64,000 nucleotides of DNA from JBNFVY01 sp049943335 (GTDB lineage: Bacteria > Pseudomonadota > Alphaproteobacteria > Rhodobacterales > Rhodobacteraceae), in assembly GCF_049943335.1 (NCBI RefSeq), contig NZ_JBNFVY010000002.1:62001-126000 (forward strand), read 5' to 3'. The notes under the pieces are model-generated. The model searched no databases, was not told the DNA's origin, and saw only the letters and a program-made list of their open reading frames with translations. How positions within the stretch are numbered: the stretch's first letter is position 1; every line of letters begins with the position of its first letter. Below are positions 35,301 through 43,862 of the stretch, piece by piece. A program made the position numbers and the translations under genes.

Positions 35301-35449
35301 GCGGACTGCGCGGGCGGTTGAACAACCCCAAGTTCGTCGAAAGCGCGCCCGCTGAAGTGGTTGAAGAAACACGCGAAAACCTTGCCGCGCGCGAAGAAGA
35401 AGACGCCAAGCTGCGCGAGGCACTTGCACGGCTGGCCGAACTGGGCTGA
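32384..35449 (+). CDS. valS: valyl-tRNA synthetase
   Basis: Class I synthetase charging tRNA-Val, 1021 aa. HIGH motif HMGH (52-55), KMSKS at 667-671, editing domain with TTRPETMLGD, and a C-terminal coiled-coil arm (EEKARLEKTLGKLEKELGGL onwards). Compared with E. coli it has an insertion around residues 480-570. Within it, D495-M-N-A-D-G-D-L-D-H-V-E506 fits an EF-hand loop. Start ATG at 32384, with GGAAGG about 10 nt upstream. In many alphaproteobacteria valS sits with pcm-tolC-popZ; here that block is 13 kb away. Confidence 0.96.
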   Translation: MAMEKTFDAREAEARIYDTWEAEGRFKAGANASSDETFSIMIPPPNVTGSLHMGHAFNNTLQDILVRWHRMRGHDTLWQPGQDHAGIATQMVVERQLAQNKEPSRREMGREAFTKRVWDWKTESGDTIINQLKRLGASCDWSRNAFTMSGAEGAPEGEEGNFHDAVIKVFVDMYEKGLIYRGKRLVNWDPHFETAISDLEVENIEVDGHMWHFKYPLADGATYTYIEKDEDGNIVLEEERDYIAIATTRPETMLGDGAVAVHPSDERYAPIVGTLCEIPVGPKEHRRLIPIITDDYPDPDFGSGAVKITGAHDFNDYSVASRNNIPMYRLMDTKGAMRDDGVPYGDAAARAREITAAGTFDPNEVDGLNLVPEKYRGMDRFDAREQVIADIDAEGLMIEVEDKKIMQPFGDRSKVVIEPMLTDQWFVDTSKIVEPALDAVRKGRANGGTDILPESDRKVYFHWLENIEPWCISRQLWWGHQIPVWYGLDLGYDKDMNADGDLDHVELLGLLTEGGMLHAGDVMHCAADFAGVQDAFRREIYDVPNPLSHAAIIEVADKHEAIERLAESLAQYAVDQDPTKLVYPVWRDQDVLDTWFSSGLWPIGTLGWPEKTPELDKYFPTSVLITGFDIIFFWVARMMMMQYAVVGERPFDTVYVHALVRDEKGKKMSKSLGNVLDPLDLIDEYGADAVRFTLTAMAAMGRDLKLSTQRIAGYRNFGTKIWNAARFAEMNGVFDTYTPGATPAPKATLNRWIMGEVAKTRVAVAAALEDFRFNDAANALYSFVWGTFCDWYVEFSKPLLLDENDDRQETQQTMGWALDQCLIMLHPIMPFITEELWGTMAKREKPLVHADWPTYGDELVDADADREMNWVISLIEAIRSARAQMHVPAGLKIPMLRVETDDAGRRAYATNEALIMRLARIDSLAESPTVPKGAITIPVAGSTFALPIADIIDIDEEKARLEKTLGKLEKELGGLRGRLNNPKFVESAPAEVVEETRENLAAREEEDAKLREALARLAELG

Positions 35450-35826
35450 GCCGAATGGTCCACGGCCTGTCGCATGTCACGGCGGGCCGCTTTGCATCGC
35501 CCAGCCTGCAGCGCCGTCCGGCCCGCAGGGGCTGAATTGCCCGCCCGTCCTGCCCGTTTGATCGAATGCCCGTTTGATCGAATGCCAGCCCCGCAGGGCC
35601 TGCGCCGAAACCGCCTGTTTGGAGTCCACAAGCGCCGCCGGGCTGCGGACCCTGCACAAAGACCTGCACAAAGCAGGCGTCGCGGCCAGAAAATCCACGC
35701 TGGCGCGTACCGGACCAAGCGTGCGAGGCGCGGCGCATCCACGGTGCCCAAGTGGGCCATGGCGCGAATTGTCGATCTGAAAACGCGGTCAATCCTATTG
35801 CTCGGCGCGCGGCGCGAATTCTTGTC
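35450..35826. other. gene-free gap with short tandem duplications
   Basis: No frame here has a start signal or a recognisable domain. The stretch contains a perfect 16-bp tandem pair (35552-35567, 35568-35583) and a CCTGCACAAAG pair (35651-35661, 35663-35673). Several GC-rich CCCGCAGGG-type palindromes are present. It lies between the convergent ends of valS and the enoyl-CoA hydratase gene, so no promoter is expected. Confidence 0.6.
35552..35583. repeat. 16-bp perfect tandem repeat (two units)
   Basis: GCCCGTTTGATCGAAT occurs twice back to back. Only two units and no spacer, so not a CRISPR. Confidence 0.92.
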
Positions 35827-36618
35827 TTATGTGAACTTCGGCTCACGCTTTTGCAGGAATGCCATCACGGTTTCCGCCTGATGCGGATTGCCGATCAACG
35901 CGCATTGCTCGCGGCTTTCTTCGTAGAGCACCTTTTCCCGCTCGCCCTCTTCTGCCACCCGGATCAAACGCTTGCCGGCTTGCACCGCCGACGGGCTTTT
36001 GGATGCGATCTTTTCAGCCAATGCGCGCGCGGCGGCGAGCGGATCATCGGACAGTTCGCTCACCAAGCCCCATTCTGCCATCTTCGAGGCAGGGAAAATG
36101 TCGGCCGTGAAGGTCAGCCGCTTGATCACGTCGCTCCGCGTCAGCCGCGGCATCAAAACCATGCCGCCCATGTCGGGCACCAGCCCCCACTTCAGCTCCA
36201 TCACCGACATCTGACATTCGGGATGCGCAATTCGGATATCGGCGCCCAGCGCCAACTGGAATCCGGCGCCAAAAGCCATGCCATGCAAGGCCGCAATCAC
36301 CGGCACCCGGCAGTCCTGCAGGCACAAGGCAAACTGCTGCATCGCGTTCGCGTCACCATGGGTGCGGGCCATGATACGGTCCGTGCGCTCTTTTCCGTCA
36401 TCGCCTTGAAACTTCTGGAAATTCGCGATGTCCATCCCGGCGCAAAATCCTGCGCCTTCACCGCGCAGAACGCAGACCCGCGCGTCTGATGCGTCAATTT
36501 GTGCGACAGCCCCGATCAGTTCATCCACCATCTGGTAACTGACCGCGTTTCGCTTGTCTGGCCGCATCAGCGCCAGATCGGCAATGTGGTTTTCGATGGT
36601 TAGCGCGACGTGTTCCAT
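35827..36618 (-). CDS. enoyl-CoA hydratase/isomerase family protein
   Basis: A 263-aa crotonase-fold protein. Oxyanion-hole segments FCAGMDIANF and ALHGMAFGAGFQLALGADIRIA; MELKWGLVPDMGG carries the acidic region. The first catalytic Glu of hydratases (G-E in the second segment) appears as Gly, so it may be an isomerase or other crotonase rather than a true hydratase. ATG at 36618 behind AGGAGT. Divergent from the HisC-like gene at 36731. Confidence 0.87.
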   Translation of the reverse strand: MEHVALTIENHIADLALMRPDKRNAVSYQMVDELIGAVAQIDASDARVCVLRGEGAGFCAGMDIANFQKFQGDDGKERTDRIMARTHGDANAMQQFALCLQDCRVPVIAALHGMAFGAGFQLALGADIRIAHPECQMSVMELKWGLVPDMGGMVLMPRLTRSDVIKRLTFTADIFPASKMAEWGLVSELSDDPLAAARALAEKIASKSPSAVQAGKRLIRVAEEGEREKVLYEESREQCALIGNPHQAETVMAFLQKREPKFT

Positions 36619-36730
36619 GATGTTACTCCTGCCGTTTTGCGCCAGCTTACGCGCGGGTTGCGCCCACCCCAAGCGTAACGCAACGAAACAACCCTTGCAC
36701 CGCAGCGCCGTCGACGCTCATATCGCGGGC

Positions 36731-37837
36731 ATGACCACGCCTCGATACACACCGCTTGTCGCATCCTTGCCCCAATCTGTGCCCTTCATCGGCCCCGAAA
36801 CGATGGAACGTGAACGTGGACGCCCCTTTGCCGCGCGCCTGGGGGCGAACGAAAACGTCTTCGGCCCATCGCCAAAGGCAATCGAAGCCATGCAAGCGAC
36901 TGCGCCCGAGGTCTGGAAATACGGCGATTCCCTGAGCCACGATCTGCGACATGCGCTGGCCAGCCACCACGGCGTGTCGGATCGCAATATCATTGTTGGC
37001 GAAGGGATCGACGGGCTTTTGGGGTATCTGGTCCGCCTGATCGCCGGGCCGGGCGACAAGGTCGTGACTTCGTGGGGGGCCTACCCGACGTTCAACTATC
37101 ACGTGACAGGCCATGGCGCAGAACTGATCACCGTTCCCTACAAGGACGATGCCGAAGATCCGGATGCGCTGATCGCAAAAGCCGCCGATGTCGGCGCGAA
37201 GCTGGTCTATCTGGCCAACCCCGACAACCCAATGGGCAGTCGGCATTCGGCGGCGCGGATCAGCGCGATGATTGAGGCATTGCCGGACGGTTGCCTTTTG
37301 GTTCTGGATGAAGCCTACATCGAATTTTCGCCCGAAGGCACGGCGCCTCGGATCGATCCCGATGATCCCCGTGTGATCCGGTTTCGCACCTTCTCCAAGG
37401 CGTATGGGATGGCTGGCGCGCGGGTTGGCTATGGCATTGCGGCGCCAGAGCTCATCGCCAGCTTTGATAAAGTGCGCAATCACTTCGGGATGTGCCGGAT
37501 CAGCCAGGCCGGCGTTCTGGCCGCATTGCAGGATCAAGTGTGGCTGCTGCACGTGGTCAGCGAAACCGCCGTCGCCCGCAATCGCCTTGCCGATATTGCC
37601 GCGGCGAATGGCCTGAGCGCGTTGCCGTCGGCCACGAATTTCGTGGCCATCGATTGCCACCGTGACGGCGCCTTTGCGCGCAAGGTGATGACCGAGCTGT
37701 TGGCGCGGGACATCTTTGTGCGCATGCCGTTCGTTGCGCCGCAGGATCGGTGCATTCGCGTCTCTGCCGGCACAGCGGGCGATCTTTCGGCGTTCGCCGA
37801 TGCGCTGCCGGACGCTTTGGAAGCGGCGCGCCTTTAG
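36731..37837 (+). CDS. second HisC-like aminotransferase
   Basis: A 368-aa PLP aminotransferase of the histidinol-phosphate group. LGANENVFGPSP near the N-terminus, YLANPDNPMGS, DEAYIEFSPEG, and the PLP lysine K223 in RTFSKAYGMAGARVGYG. It is more divergent than the tyrC-linked copy and not in a his operon. It converges on the class V aminotransferase, overlapping by 4 nt. Could be histidinol-phosphate or another amino-acid transaminase. Confidence 0.85.
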   Translation: MTTPRYTPLVASLPQSVPFIGPETMERERGRPFAARLGANENVFGPSPKAIEAMQATAPEVWKYGDSLSHDLRHALASHHGVSDRNIIVGEGIDGLLGYLVRLIAGPGDKVVTSWGAYPTFNYHVTGHGAELITVPYKDDAEDPDALIAKAADVGAKLVYLANPDNPMGSRHSAARISAMIEALPDGCLLVLDEAYIEFSPEGTAPRIDPDDPRVIRFRTFSKAYGMAGARVGYGIAAPELIASFDKVRNHFGMCRISQAGVLAALQDQVWLLHVVSETAVARNRLADIAAANGLSALPSATNFVAIDCHRDGAFARKVMTELLARDIFVRMPFVAPQDRCIRVSAGTAGDLSAFADALPDALEAARL

Positions 37838-39027
37838 GCGGACGCCATCACCTGCGCGGCTGCGTCTGCGGCCCGTTCGCCGTGGGCGATCCCCAGCGCT
37901 TTCATCCCGGCATCCATCGCGCCGATCACGCCCATCACCATGTTCATGTTCACATGCCCCATGTGGGCGACGCGGAAATAGCCGTCGGCCGCCGGGTCAC
38001 CCGGGGGGACCATGCCCAGGCCAATACCAAGGGTCACGCCCGCCTTGTCGATCAGCCATTCGCGCAGCGCCGTCCCCTGCGGCGGGTCAAGCCGCAAGGT
38101 GGTGACGGCCCGGCTGCGTGTGGCCGGATCGGTCATGTTGATGCGCATCGACCCGCCCTGCCCCCACGCATCGAACGCGGCCCAATAGGCCCGCGCGAAC
38201 AGATCATGGCGCGCCCAGACCTGCTCGATCCCTTCGTCGTGGATCATGTCCAACGCCTTGCGCAGCGCGAAAATGTGATGGGTCGGCGACGTGCCGTCAA
38301 AGTAGCGATAGACCTCATCCGCGTCGATGCGCGGCGCCCAATCCCAATAGGGCGTTCGGCAGTTGGCCGTCGCCCCGGCCCGGCGCGCCCTGTCATTGCA
38401 AAAGATGAACCCCATTCCGGGCGGCGTCATCAGCCCCTTCTGACTGGCCGAAATGGCCACATCAACGCCCCACGCATCCATTTCGAACCGATCGCACGCC
38501 AGCGAGGCCACGCAATCGACCATCAACAGCGCCGGGTGCCCGGCAGCATCCATCGCCTGCCGGATCGCCGACACATCCGCGAGAGCCGATGTCGCTGTGT
38601 CGACATGGGTGACGGTGACCGCCTTGATCGACTGGGCGGTGTCGGCGGCCAGGGCCTGTTGCACCCGGGCCGGATCTGGCGCCGCGCAAAGACCGAAATC
38701 AATGCGCTGCACCTGCGCGCCCAGCGCGTCGGCCACATTCGCCCATCCTTCGCCAAAGCGGCCGTTGACCAGCGCAAGAACCTTGTCGCCGCGCGACAGC
38801 ACATTGGTCAGCGACGCCTCCCACATCGCGTGCCCGTTGCCGATGTACATCGCGACGTGCCCGGCGGTCCGCGCCACAGCGCACAGGTCCGGGACAAGCG
38901 ATCTTGTGATATCGTGAATTTCGCCAGTGTAGATGTTCGGCGCAGGCCGGTGCATGGCCTGCAAGACAGCATCGGGCATGACCGACGGGCCGGGAATGGC
39001 AAGATAATGACGTCCGGTATCGGGCAT
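37834..39027 (-). CDS. class V aminotransferase (alanine/serine-glyoxylate type)
   Basis: A 397-aa PLP enzyme. Signatures: AIPGPSVMPDAVLQAMHRPAPNIYTG, YIGNGHAMWEASLTN, MVDCVASLACDRFEMDAWGVD and SASQKGLMTPPGMGF with PLP lysine K197. This pattern matches the alanine-glyoxylate/serine-glyoxylate aminotransferase family; related enzymes include pyridoxamine-pyruvate aminotransferase. The exact amino donor is unresolved. ATG at 39027. Confidence 0.86.
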   Translation of the reverse strand: MPDTGRHYLAIPGPSVMPDAVLQAMHRPAPNIYTGEIHDITRSLVPDLCAVARTAGHVAMYIGNGHAMWEASLTNVLSRGDKVLALVNGRFGEGWANVADALGAQVQRIDFGLCAAPDPARVQQALAADTAQSIKAVTVTHVDTATSALADVSAIRQAMDAAGHPALLMVDCVASLACDRFEMDAWGVDVAISASQKGLMTPPGMGFIFCNDRARRAGATANCRTPYWDWAPRIDADEVYRYFDGTSPTHHIFALRKALDMIHDEGIEQVWARHDLFARAYWAAFDAWGQGGSMRINMTDPATRSRAVTTLRLDPPQGTALREWLIDKAGVTLGIGLGMVPPGDPAADGYFRVAHMGHVNMNMVMGVIGAMDAGMKALGIAHGERAADAAAQVMASA

Positions 39028-39170
39028 ATGGCGCGTTCCTTGTCCGCTTATGACCAATTGCTAGGTCGGCTTCGGCCCGAGGTCAATCTGCCGCGCCATT
39101 CTTGCCCCGTCGCGCACAACAGATTAGATGGGCATCCAATGCCGCGCCAGCGGTCTCAATCGGGGCGACC

Positions 39171-39842
39171 ATGCCAAGCCAAAACCGACCGCTGATCAGC
39201 CGCCTGTGGTTCCAGAAAGGCGATACGCTCGATACCCCTGGGGATCGCGCGCGGGCAATGGTGCATTTCCATCTGGTCGATCACGCCTATCTGCGCGGTC
39301 TGTGGCACAACGAAGACGAAATCGCACCGGGTGCCTGGCGGTCGAACCAGCCCTCTCCGCGTCGCTTTGACCGGTTTGCCCGGCGCGGGATCAAGACGGT
39401 CCTGAACCTGCGCGGCGAAAACAAGAATCCGCATTACCTGATCGAAGCCGAGGCCTGTGCGCGCCTTGGACTGACGCTGATCAACTACCCGATGGCTGCG
39501 CGCGCCGCGCTTGAGCCGGACCGCTACCTTGGGTTGCTGGATATCTTTGACACGATCGAAAAGCCCTTCGTCATGCACTGCAAGTCTGGGGCCGATCGGG
39601 CCGGGCTGGCTTCGGCGCTGTACCTGATCCACGTCGAAGGCGTTGCACCGCGCAAGGCCAGGGCGATGCTTTCGCGGCGGTACGTTCATTTGAAGCAGAC
39701 CAAGACAGGTATTCTGGATCACTTGCTGGATTGCTACATCGAGGCGCATGACGAAACCGGGATAGCGCTGCGTGACTGGTTCGAAACCGTTTACGACCGT
39801 GAAACAGTCCGCGATGGTTTCACGCCGCGCTGGAGCGTGTGA
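39171..39842 (+). CDS. dual-specificity-type protein tyrosine phosphatase
   Basis: A 223-aa phosphatase with P-loop HCKSGADRAG (nucleophile C137, R143) and the upstream strand GIKTVLNLRGENKNP. Its stop lies one base before the ABC exporter ATG, so the pair is co-translated. Bacterial enzymes of this type act on phosphotyrosine, phosphoinositides or lipid phosphates; pairing with an MsbA-like lipid exporter hints at an envelope-lipid role (inference). Confidence 0.88.
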   Translation: MPSQNRPLISRLWFQKGDTLDTPGDRARAMVHFHLVDHAYLRGLWHNEDEIAPGAWRSNQPSPRRFDRFARRGIKTVLNLRGENKNPHYLIEAEACARLGLTLINYPMAARAALEPDRYLGLLDIFDTIEKPFVMHCKSGADRAGLASALYLIHVEGVAPRKARAMLSRRYVHLKQTKTGILDHLLDCYIEAHDETGIALRDWFETVYDRETVRDGFTPRWSV

Positions 39843-39843
39843 C

Positions 39844-41733
39844 ATGAACGCACAGTATTCCCACAAGAAGATCCGCAAGTGGCTCTTTGGCACCTATCTG
39901 CGCCCGCACACTGGCGTGATCGTCCTGTCTCTGATCCTGATGGCCCTGGAAGGGGGCATGCTCGGGGCGCTCAGTTTTCTGGTGCAACCGATGTTCGACG
40001 ACGTGCTGGTTGCCGGCAGCCGCAGCGGCTTGGTGGTGATCGCCCTGTCGGTCATGGGGGTGTTCCTTGTGCGAGCGGTGGCGGGCTTTTTGCACCGGGT
40101 CTTGATGAAACGCGTGGGCCAAAAGGTGGCTGCGGGATTGCAGCGCGATATGGTCGCCCATGTCCTGACGCTGGATTCAGGGTTCTTTCAGGCCAATTCA
40201 CCGGGCACACTGATCGAACGGGCGCGGGGCGACACCTTGGTGGCGTCGGAAATCTGGGCCCGGCTCTTTGCGGCTTTGGGGCGCGACACGGTGGCGCTGG
40301 CCTCGCTCTTGGGCGTGGCGCTTTGGACCGATTGGAAGCTGACCTTGATTGCGGTGGCGGGCGCGCCGCTTCTGGTGCTGCCAATCATGGGCCTGCAGCG
40401 GTGGGTGCGCGTGACCGCCCGCACAGCCCGCGCCGCCGCCGCACGGATTGCCACCCGACTGGACGAGATTTTCCACGGCGTCGATACCATCAAGCTGTCG
40501 GGGACCGAGGCACGCGAGGCCACGCGCTTTGACGAAGAGTTGGACGGGTTCGTGCACGCACAGGTCAAATCCGAAGTCGGACAGGCGGCCATCCCCGCCC
40601 TGATGGACATCATCGCGGGCCTGGGCTTTATGGGCGTGTTCTTTTACGGTGGCTTGCAGATTGTCGAAGGCACCCGCACGGTCGGCGAATTCATGTCGTT
40701 CGTCACGGCCATGGCGCTGATATTTGAACCGCTGCGCAAGCTGGGCAACATTTCGGGCGTTTGGCAGGCCGCGCTGTCCAGCTTTGAACGGCTATACGAT
40801 ATCTTTCAACACAAACCCACGATCCTGTCCCCCGCAGCCCCCGCGCCTGTCCCGGCCGATCCCAGCAAAGCCGACGTCGTGCTGCGCGATGTGGCCTTTG
40901 CCTATGGCGACACCCCGGTTTTGCGCGGCGCGACCCTGACCGCCGAGGCCGGGAAAACCACGGCCCTTGTGGGGGCGTCGGGCGCCGGGAAATCGACCGT
41001 TTTCCGCCTGCTGACCCGATTGGCCGATCCAGACAGCGGGCAGATCCAGATCGGCGATGTCCCGGTCGACAAGTTGAACTTGCATGATTTGCGCAGTTTG
41101 TTTTCGGTGGTCAGCCAGGACGCCTTGATGTTCGATGAAACCATCCGCGACAACGTCCTGATGGGCAAAGACGCCGCCCCCGAGGCGTTGGACAAAGCGC
41201 TAGACGCCGCCCACGTGGCGGATTTCCTGCCGCGCCTGACGAACGGGCTCGACACGCCCGCTGGGCCCCGCGGAAGCGGTCTTTCCGGGGGGCAACGGCA
41301 AAGGGTGGCCATCGCGCGGGCCCTGCTGCGCGACAAACCGATCCTGTTGCTGGATGAAGCGACAAGTGCGCTGGACGCACAGTCCGAGGATCTGGTGCAA
41401 AAAGCGCTGGACCAGCTGTCCAAAGGCCGCACGACACTGGTGATCGCCCATCGCCTGTCCACCGTGCGCGACGCGGACAAGATCGTGGTGATGGATCACG
41501 GCCGCGTCGTCGAACAGGGCACCCATGACGACCTGCTGGCTCAGGGCGGCATCTACGCCGATCTCTACCGGCTGCAGTACGCCGGTGGCAAGACGGTCAG
41601 CGATCCTGATAACCGCGGGAAAGCCTTGCCGGATCAGCGCCGCAAAGGTAGCGGGCAAGACGCCAGAGGTTCCGGCTTCCTTGGCGCAGCCAACCGTGCG
41701 CTTGATAGCGTTCTGAGCGTGTTTCGACGCTAA
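39844..41733 (+). CDS. MsbA-like ABC exporter (permease-ATPase fusion)
   Basis: A 629-aa half-transporter. N-terminal six-helix type 1 exporter domain (about 25-320), then an ATPase with Walker A GASGAGKST, signature LSGGQRQRVAIARAL, Walker B ILLLDEATSALD and H-loop IAHRLST. Family members flip lipid A, peptides or drugs. The last about 45 residues after RLQYAGG are non-conserved, and their DNA is antisense to the end of the glycosyltransferase gene. Same strand as, and adjacent to, the tyrosine phosphatase. Confidence 0.92.
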   Translation: MNAQYSHKKIRKWLFGTYLRPHTGVIVLSLILMALEGGMLGALSFLVQPMFDDVLVAGSRSGLVVIALSVMGVFLVRAVAGFLHRVLMKRVGQKVAAGLQRDMVAHVLTLDSGFFQANSPGTLIERARGDTLVASEIWARLFAALGRDTVALASLLGVALWTDWKLTLIAVAGAPLLVLPIMGLQRWVRVTARTARAAAARIATRLDEIFHGVDTIKLSGTEAREATRFDEELDGFVHAQVKSEVGQAAIPALMDIIAGLGFMGVFFYGGLQIVEGTRTVGEFMSFVTAMALIFEPLRKLGNISGVWQAALSSFERLYDIFQHKPTILSPAAPAPVPADPSKADVVLRDVAFAYGDTPVLRGATLTAEAGKTTALVGASGAGKSTVFRLLTRLADPDSGQIQIGDVPVDKLNLHDLRSLFSVVSQDALMFDETIRDNVLMGKDAAPEALDKALDAAHVADFLPRLTNGLDTPAGPRGSGLSGGQRQRVAIARALLRDKPILLLDEATSALDAQSEDLVQKALDQLSKGRTTLVIAHRLSTVRDADKIVVMDHGRVVEQGTHDDLLAQGGIYADLYRLQYAGGKTVSDPDNRGKALPDQRRKGSGQDARGSGFLGAANRALDSVLSVFRR

Positions 41734-42280
41734 GCGAGCTGCGCTTGATCCGGCCGCGCAGCGCCCGGGCCAGGGCAACATCCTCCATCAGCGCAATATC
41801 CTGATACCCCCCCACCGCGTCGTAAAGGTGCCGCGGGACAACCAGCCCCTGATCCCCATAGGGCAAACCCAGCCGGGTGCGCGCATTGGCCCATGCGGCT
41901 GTGACGCGCGCCATCGGATGGCGGCTGTCGAACGCCAGTCGAAACACCAGAGCAAAATCCGGCTGCTTGGCAATGTGATCCAACACCGCGTCGCTCCATC
42001 CATCGGGAAGACGCGTATCGGCGTGCAGCACCATGATCCAGTCGCCTTTGCTGGCCGCAACGCCGCGCGCCAGTTGGCCACCGCGCCCGGCGGGTCCCAC
42101 GATCAATTCGGCGCCAAGCCCATCGGCCACTTTCGCAATGTCGTCTGTTGATCCGCCGTCGGTGATCACCAGTTCGCGCACCAGCCCGGCCTGCAACCCT
42201 TCGAACAAGGCAGGCAGGTTTGCCGCCAGTTCGGGCGCCGCATTCAGTGTCGGGATCACGACAGACAGTGCCGCACGCAT
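41597..42280 (-). CDS. family 2 glycosyltransferase (TIGR04283-like)
   Basis: A 227-aa GT-A glycosyltransferase. SVVIPTLNAAPELAANLPAL, VITDGGSTDDI, HADTRLPDGWSDAV (DxD-like), PYGDQGLVVPRHLYDAVGGYQDI and LMEDVALARAL. This matches the TIGR04283 group linked in some bacteria to arsenosugar synthesis, though no ars genes are here. The conserved C-terminus (GWLRQGSRNLWRLARYLCGADP) overlaps the convergent ABC exporter gene by 137 nt. ATG at 42280. Confidence 0.88.
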   Translation of the reverse strand: MRAALSVVIPTLNAAPELAANLPALFEGLQAGLVRELVITDGGSTDDIAKVADGLGAELIVGPAGRGGQLARGVAASKGDWIMVLHADTRLPDGWSDAVLDHIAKQPDFALVFRLAFDSRHPMARVTAAWANARTRLGLPYGDQGLVVPRHLYDAVGGYQDIALMEDVALARALRGRIKRSSLSVETRSERYQAHGWLRQGSRNLWRLARYLCGADPARLSRGYQDR

Positions 42281-42342
42281 CACGGGTCCTTTCCACTACG
42301 TGGCGCATGACTATATTGACCAGCAAAGGCAGGAAAGAGAAC

Positions 42343-43062
42343 ATGCGCGCAATCTTTGAAATCCAAGGGGCCGATCGGGCCGATTTTCTACAAGGTCTGG
42401 TCACCAACGACGTCAAAAGCGGCGATCTGATCTATGCGGCCTTGCTGACGCCGCAGGGAAAATATCTGGCCGACTTCTTCCTTGTCCGTCGCCCGGACGA
42501 CTATTTGCTGGATGTGGATGACAGCTTGGCACCGGGCCTTTTGCAGCGTCTGAACATGTACAAGCTGCGTGCGGATGTCGCCATTGCGCCGTCGGATCTG
42601 TCAGTCGCCTGCGGCACGGGCGATGCGCCACACGGCGCCCTGCCCGACCCCCGTCACCCTGAGATGGGATGGCGCCTTTATGGCAACACATCAGGGAATG
42701 ACGGAACGGACTGGACCGACATTCGGGTGCGCCATTGCATCCCCGAAACCGGGATCGAATTGACCCCGGACACCTACATTCTGGAAGCCGGATTCGAACG
42801 CCTGAACGGGGTCGACTTCAAGAAAGGTTGCTATGTGGGACAGGAAGTTACCGCCCGGATGAAACACAAGACCGAGCTGAAGAAAGGCTTGCGCACCGTG
42901 CGAATCGAAGGCGCCGCACCGGTCGGAACCGACATCGTTACGCAAGACGGCAAACCTGCGGGCGTTCTGTATTCTCAGTCTGGCGATCAGGCCATCGCCT
43001 ACCTGCGCTTTGACCGGGCAACCGGCCCATTGCGCGCAGGCGACGCTATCGTGCAGCCATGA
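42343..43062 (+). CDS. ygfZ: folate-binding YgfZ/IbaG-type iron-sulfur repair protein
   Basis: A 239-aa GcvT-like folate-binding protein that helps Fe-S cluster enzymes. Signatures QGLVTNDV (17-24), LLTPQGKYLADFFLV and the conserved KGCYVGQEVTARMKH with the functional Cys. ATG at 42343 behind AGGAAAGAG. Overlaps the kinase-like gene by ATGA. Confidence 0.92.
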   Translation: MRAIFEIQGADRADFLQGLVTNDVKSGDLIYAALLTPQGKYLADFFLVRRPDDYLLDVDDSLAPGLLQRLNMYKLRADVAIAPSDLSVACGTGDAPHGALPDPRHPEMGWRLYGNTSGNDGTDWTDIRVRHCIPETGIELTPDTYILEAGFERLNGVDFKKGCYVGQEVTARMKHKTELKKGLRTVRIEGAAPVGTDIVTQDGKPAGVLYSQSGDQAIAYLRFDRATGPLRAGDAIVQP

Positions 43063-43838
43063 ACATCGCGGCGGCGCTCAAAGACCTGGGCATCGCGAGT
43101 CGCCGGATCACGTCGTTGTCCGGTGGCGCGCTTTCAGACGTTTACCGGGTGGACACCTCTCGGGCTGTCTTCGCGGCCAAGACGGGACCCCATGTCGCTG
43201 TCGAGGCGCGCATGTTGCGCGCGATGGCAGCCGCAGGGGCGCCGGTGCCAAGGGTGATAAACGAAGCCCCCAACCTGATCTTGCTTGAATTCCTGCATGA
43301 CGCGCCGTGCGGACACGATAGCTGGGAAGCCGCAGGGGCCGCGCTGCGCGACATGCACGCCACCACAGGCGATGCATCCGGCTGGCCCGAAGATTACGCC
43401 TTTGGCGCAGTCGATGTGGTCAACACGCCCTGCTCCGACTGGCCTGAATTCTGGGCCGAACGGCGCCTGCGCCCATTTGCACAAACGTTCCCGGACCTGG
43501 CCCCACGGATCGACACGGCTTGCCAGCGCTTGCGCGGCATTCTGCCTGACCAGGCTTGCGGGCTACTGCACGGCGATATGTGGTCAGGCAATCTTCTGGC
43601 AACAACGCGCGGCGTCATGATGATCGACCCGGCCTGCTACCATGGCCATGGCGAGGTGGACCTTGCCATGCTGGATTTGTTCAGCGAGGTGCCCCCAGCC
43701 TTGGCTGCGGGGTATGGCCCGTTGGAGCCCGGATGGCAGGAAAGGCGCAGGATCTACCAGATTTTTCCGGCCCTTGTGCACCTGGCCCTGTTCGGAGGCA
43801 GCTATCGAAACCTGGTTGACCGGCTCTTGCCAACCTAA
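43059..43838 (+). CDS. fructosamine-kinase / phosphotransferase family protein
   Basis: A 259-aa kinase-fold protein. GGALSDVYRV (P-loop-like), VAVEARMLRAMAAAGAPVPRV, catalytic loop LLHGDMWSGNLL and MMIDPACYHGHGEVDLAML (metal-binding Asp). Matches the fructosamine/ketosamine kinase family, which phosphorylates glycated amines for repair. Translationally coupled to ygfZ. Confidence 0.88.
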   Translation: MNIAAALKDLGIASRRITSLSGGALSDVYRVDTSRAVFAAKTGPHVAVEARMLRAMAAAGAPVPRVINEAPNLILLEFLHDAPCGHDSWEAAGAALRDMHATTGDASGWPEDYAFGAVDVVNTPCSDWPEFWAERRLRPFAQTFPDLAPRIDTACQRLRGILPDQACGLLHGDMWSGNLLATTRGVMMIDPACYHGHGEVDLAMLDLFSEVPPALAAGYGPLEPGWQERRRIYQIFPALVHLALFGGSYRNLVDRLLPT

Positions 43839-43862
43839 AATCCGGGGCTGGCCAGAGCGACC

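Noticed and set aside
35552..35583. CRISPR-like repeats
   Set aside because: Two units with no spacers and no cas genes in the window; a simple tandem duplication.
37750..39195. 481-codon plus-strand frame opposite the class V aminotransferase
   Set aside because: Shadow frame; the minus-strand gene has motifs and PLP lysine.
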